A stretch of 64,000 nt of DNA from Nissolia schottii (taxonomy: Eukaryota > Streptophyta > Magnoliopsida > Fabales > Fabaceae): positions 613,977-677,976 of the forward strand of contig QANU01016478.1 of the NCBI GenBank assembly GCA_003254905.1, given 5' to 3'. This document shows, piece after piece, positions 61,896 to 64,000 of this stretch (within the stretch, counting starts at the first letter, position 1; every line of letters starts with the position of its first letter). The notes under the pieces are model-generated. The model ran no database searches. It had not been told where the DNA came from and saw only the letters and a program-made list of their open reading frames with translations. A program made the position numbers and the translations under genes.

Positions 61896-63153
61896 AGAAA
61901 TCCCTAAGTTTCCCCATGCATAGAGTATGAAATGATGTGATGACTGAGTATATGATAAATGCCTATGTGATGAGCAAGTATGTGATGTATAAGTATATGA
62001 TAAAGTATGTACGTATATGTATGATGTAAGTACCGTCAAGAGAACACCCGAGACGGCTATGTAAGTATGCGAAGGAAAGTAACAAGCATGAGAACTTAGT
62101 AAGAAAGAGTAGTTCCCCTATCACTTAGTAACGTAGATAAAGCTGTTTAGGACCTTAGGCCAGACAATAATCAGTAGGGATGTTGGTATGCATGTTCACT
62201 TAGAAACACCTAAACGACCTGGAGTATAGCTAAATGAACCACAACATGTCAGAGCTACAGTTTCCACTGAGAACCTACCGTTGTCACCCCCACTGCCTTA
62301 TGGCTCCAGGATAGCATGACGTGTACACCGAGACGGAGCAGGTAGCGGATGACAAGCAGAGTTGTGGACGTCAGAGGATTCCGAGGAAGCAACGGACAAC
62401 GACTTATGCTTTATGTTTTGAACTAGCTCAAGGGATTTGATGTTCCCTTAGCATATATGTAAATTATATGTATTATGACTTGTATACTTGATAATGTAAT
62501 TATGTATTATTATTTGAATGTGTAATGGTGTGATGGACCGAATACTTGTATGTTTATTTACTTCTCAGGTAAGATCTCCAGTACTGCTATTCTGTAGTTA
62601 ATTATCGGTTAAGTCCGATGGGACTCTATCGCTTGTATCTTGGTATGTTTTCTTGAACACGCACGGCTCCTAGTTTCTGTAATAAAGGTAAAAGTTTTGA
62701 AAACGGTCCATATTTTTTAATAAGAAATATTTGCCAAGCTAAAGTAGGGGCTAAAAGTAACCCAACCAAAGCAGAAAACAATCTAGTGAGCATTGTTTAC
62801 TACGTACGGGTAAACAGTTAGCTAGGGTGTTTCATTTATCGGGTTTAAAGTCGGGCCCGGGTCCTCAAAATTGGCCTGGTCTAAATATAGGGCAGTGTTC
62901 GGGAATAGGCCAACTCGGCCCTACCCGGCCCATGAACACCCCTACTAGTATTGCTACTGATACATATACAAAAAAACACAAAAAAAGTACGTATCTCATA
63001 TTAAAAAAAAAAGTAAATTGGAAAACACGATTTGAGTTTTCACTTACTCAAACCCTCTTCTTCCTCGAGTCCTCTTTTTTTCTCTTCATTGTTTTTCATT
63101 TTTTACAGAATGATTGTCATCCATCCTTATATGTTCTTCGTTTTTAATGTTCA

Positions 63154-63600
63154 TCATGTTGTTAATGTTTATGCATTTCCATTGTTAAAGTTTGTGTACT
63201 ATTGTTTTAAAAGTGTATGGGCTAAAATTGTTCACAAGATAATGTGTATTTTTCATGTTGTTAATGTATGTGCACCCATGTTGTTAATATTTGTGCACGT
63301 ACGTCGTTATAGTTTGTCTATTGAAAATGTTCACAGGATCATGTGATTTAATGTTGTTAATGTTTATGCATCCATGTTGTAAATTTTTTGCACATACATT
63401 GTTAAAGTTTGTGCATTGTTGTTTTTGAAGTATGTGCACTGAAATTCACAGGATAATATGTGTTTTTTCATGTTGTTAATGTTTGCGCACCTACGTTGTT
63501 AAAGTTTGTGCACTTAAATTGTTCACAGGATAATATGTGTTTTTGATGTTGTTAATGTTTGTGCACCTACATTGTTAAAATTTGTGCATAACTTTGTAAT
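63154..63600. repeat. Irregular minisatellite built on TGTTGTTAATGTTTGTGCAC
   Basis: The block ATGTTGTTAATGTTT recurs at about 63154, 63254, 63350, 63469 and 63545 (spacing 76-119). Each is followed by a variant of TTGTTAAAGTTTGTGCA, and three units carry a TTCACAGGATAAT-type block. A 46-base-period repeat (GTGCATAACTTTGTAATTGC at 63584 and 63630) follows at once. Function unknown; not coding. Confidence 0.8.
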
Positions 63601-64000
63601 TGCATTCCAACAAGTTTGCATTCAAATCAGTGCATAACTTTGTAATTGCAATGAGATTGAAATGAAAATTGGTCAAATACAGGACATTAGTCAGGCAAGA
63701 GGATGGAGTGAGCATTATTGTCCCTGCATACTTAGAGAATAAGACTTGACCATTAGGAATATTAGTGGCTACAAGTGGAATTAATTGTTTATAGGACTGA
63801 AAATAATGCAAGGAACAGCAGATGTGGTTTGTGGTTCCAGAGTCTAAAAGCCAAGGTGTACCTACAATAGGTGCAGTAGCAGAATTGTTGGCCTGAGTAA
63901 AATTGACTTCTGCCTGCCTCAAACCATGAGAAGGTTGCTGAATCAAAGCTAGTAGACTTTAATATTATTCAGCAGTGAAACTAAAGGCACTAGCAGTAGC
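63575..64000 (-). mobile_element. Copia fossil, protease region, runs off the window
   Basis: The minus strand encodes a Copia-type aspartic protease region (WLLDSGTTNHIC, then NVLYLTNFHFNLIAITKL). Its 3' side ends abruptly against the minisatellite near 63600. The rest (gag side) lies beyond 64000. It is a broken remnant; LTRs and age cannot be judged here. Confidence 0.85.

Larger units (their letters stand above)
59948..62834 (+). mobile_element. Large solo LTR, Gypsy (Tekay/Del-like)
   Basis: 2,887 bases begin TGTAACATCCC and end GGGTGTTTCA, end forms common in chromovirus (Tekay/Del) LTRs, whose LTRs are unusually long. Flanking pentamers TCTAT (59943-59947) and TTTAT (62835-62839) agree at 4 of 5. 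A TATA box with context GGCTATAAATAGCCC is at about 60758-60772. No internal protein-coding region or second LTR is present, so it reads as a solo LTR; a non-coding element is the alternative. It lies inside a hAT element and is therefore younger than it. Confidence 0.75.
59050..62944. mobile_element. Non-autonomous hAT element carrying a nested solo LTR
   Basis: The ends TAGGGGTGTTCATAA and (other strand) TAGGGGTGTTCATGG are near-perfect inverted repeats. They are flanked by identical 8-base duplications CTAGTATT (59042-59049 and 62945-62952). Without the nested LTR (59948-62834) the element is about 1.0 kb. Its left part has a C/T-rich block (59450-59720), as in the neighbouring hAT element. 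No transposase seen. Confidence 0.9.

Overview
This is a stretch of plant nuclear DNA. It has AT-rich intergenic sequence, GT-AG introns, plant-only families (class III peroxidase, PLS-type PPR, FD-type bZIP) and a dense mix of plant transposable elements. Gene content and repeat style suggest a papilionoid legume, possibly Glycine or a relative, but the species is not proven. Three unresolved bases (19978, 36113, 53218) lie in or beside AT-rich simple repeats.

Layout. 0.9-4.0 kb: a peroxidase-64-like gene (+) faces a seven-exon METTL23-like methyltransferase gene (-). 5-6 kb: tail of a LINE. 6.6-16.6 kb: an old Copia element split inside its RNase H region by a 5.9-kb CACTA transposon. 16.7-17.1 kb: a Gypsy solo LTR. 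17.9-21.8 kb: a six-exon LARP1-type gene. 22.6-41 kb: gene-poor repeat zone with a deleted hAT element, a SINE, a long-TIR MITE, a near full-length Copia fossil, a LINE fragment, a hAT-type MITE and a three-LTR Gypsy-like fossil. 42.8-43.8 kb: FD-type bZIP gene. 46.3 kb: tRNA-Glu. 48.3-48.6 kb: RING-H2 gene. 51.9-55.2 kb: a hidden three-exon Trm112p/preY-like gene (-) divergent from an intronless PPR gene (+). 56.5-57.7 kb: SKP1 (-). 57.9-62.9 kb: two small hAT elements, the second holding a 2.9-kb solo LTR. 63.1-64 kb: a minisatellite and the start of another Copia fossil.

The host genes are not an operon or pathway. They are single housekeeping or developmental genes (cell-wall peroxidase, methyltransferase, mRNA-binding LARP, floral bZIP, E3 ligase, organellar RNA factor, SCF subunit). 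Three genes had to be assembled from small exons by splice-site reading: METTL23-like, preY-like and the FD C-terminus.

I saw no clearly new biological system. The most notable points are the non-GT donor at FD intron 1, the three-LTR fossil with a mosaic third LTR inside a perfect target-site duplication, and several nested insertions with exact target-site duplications.
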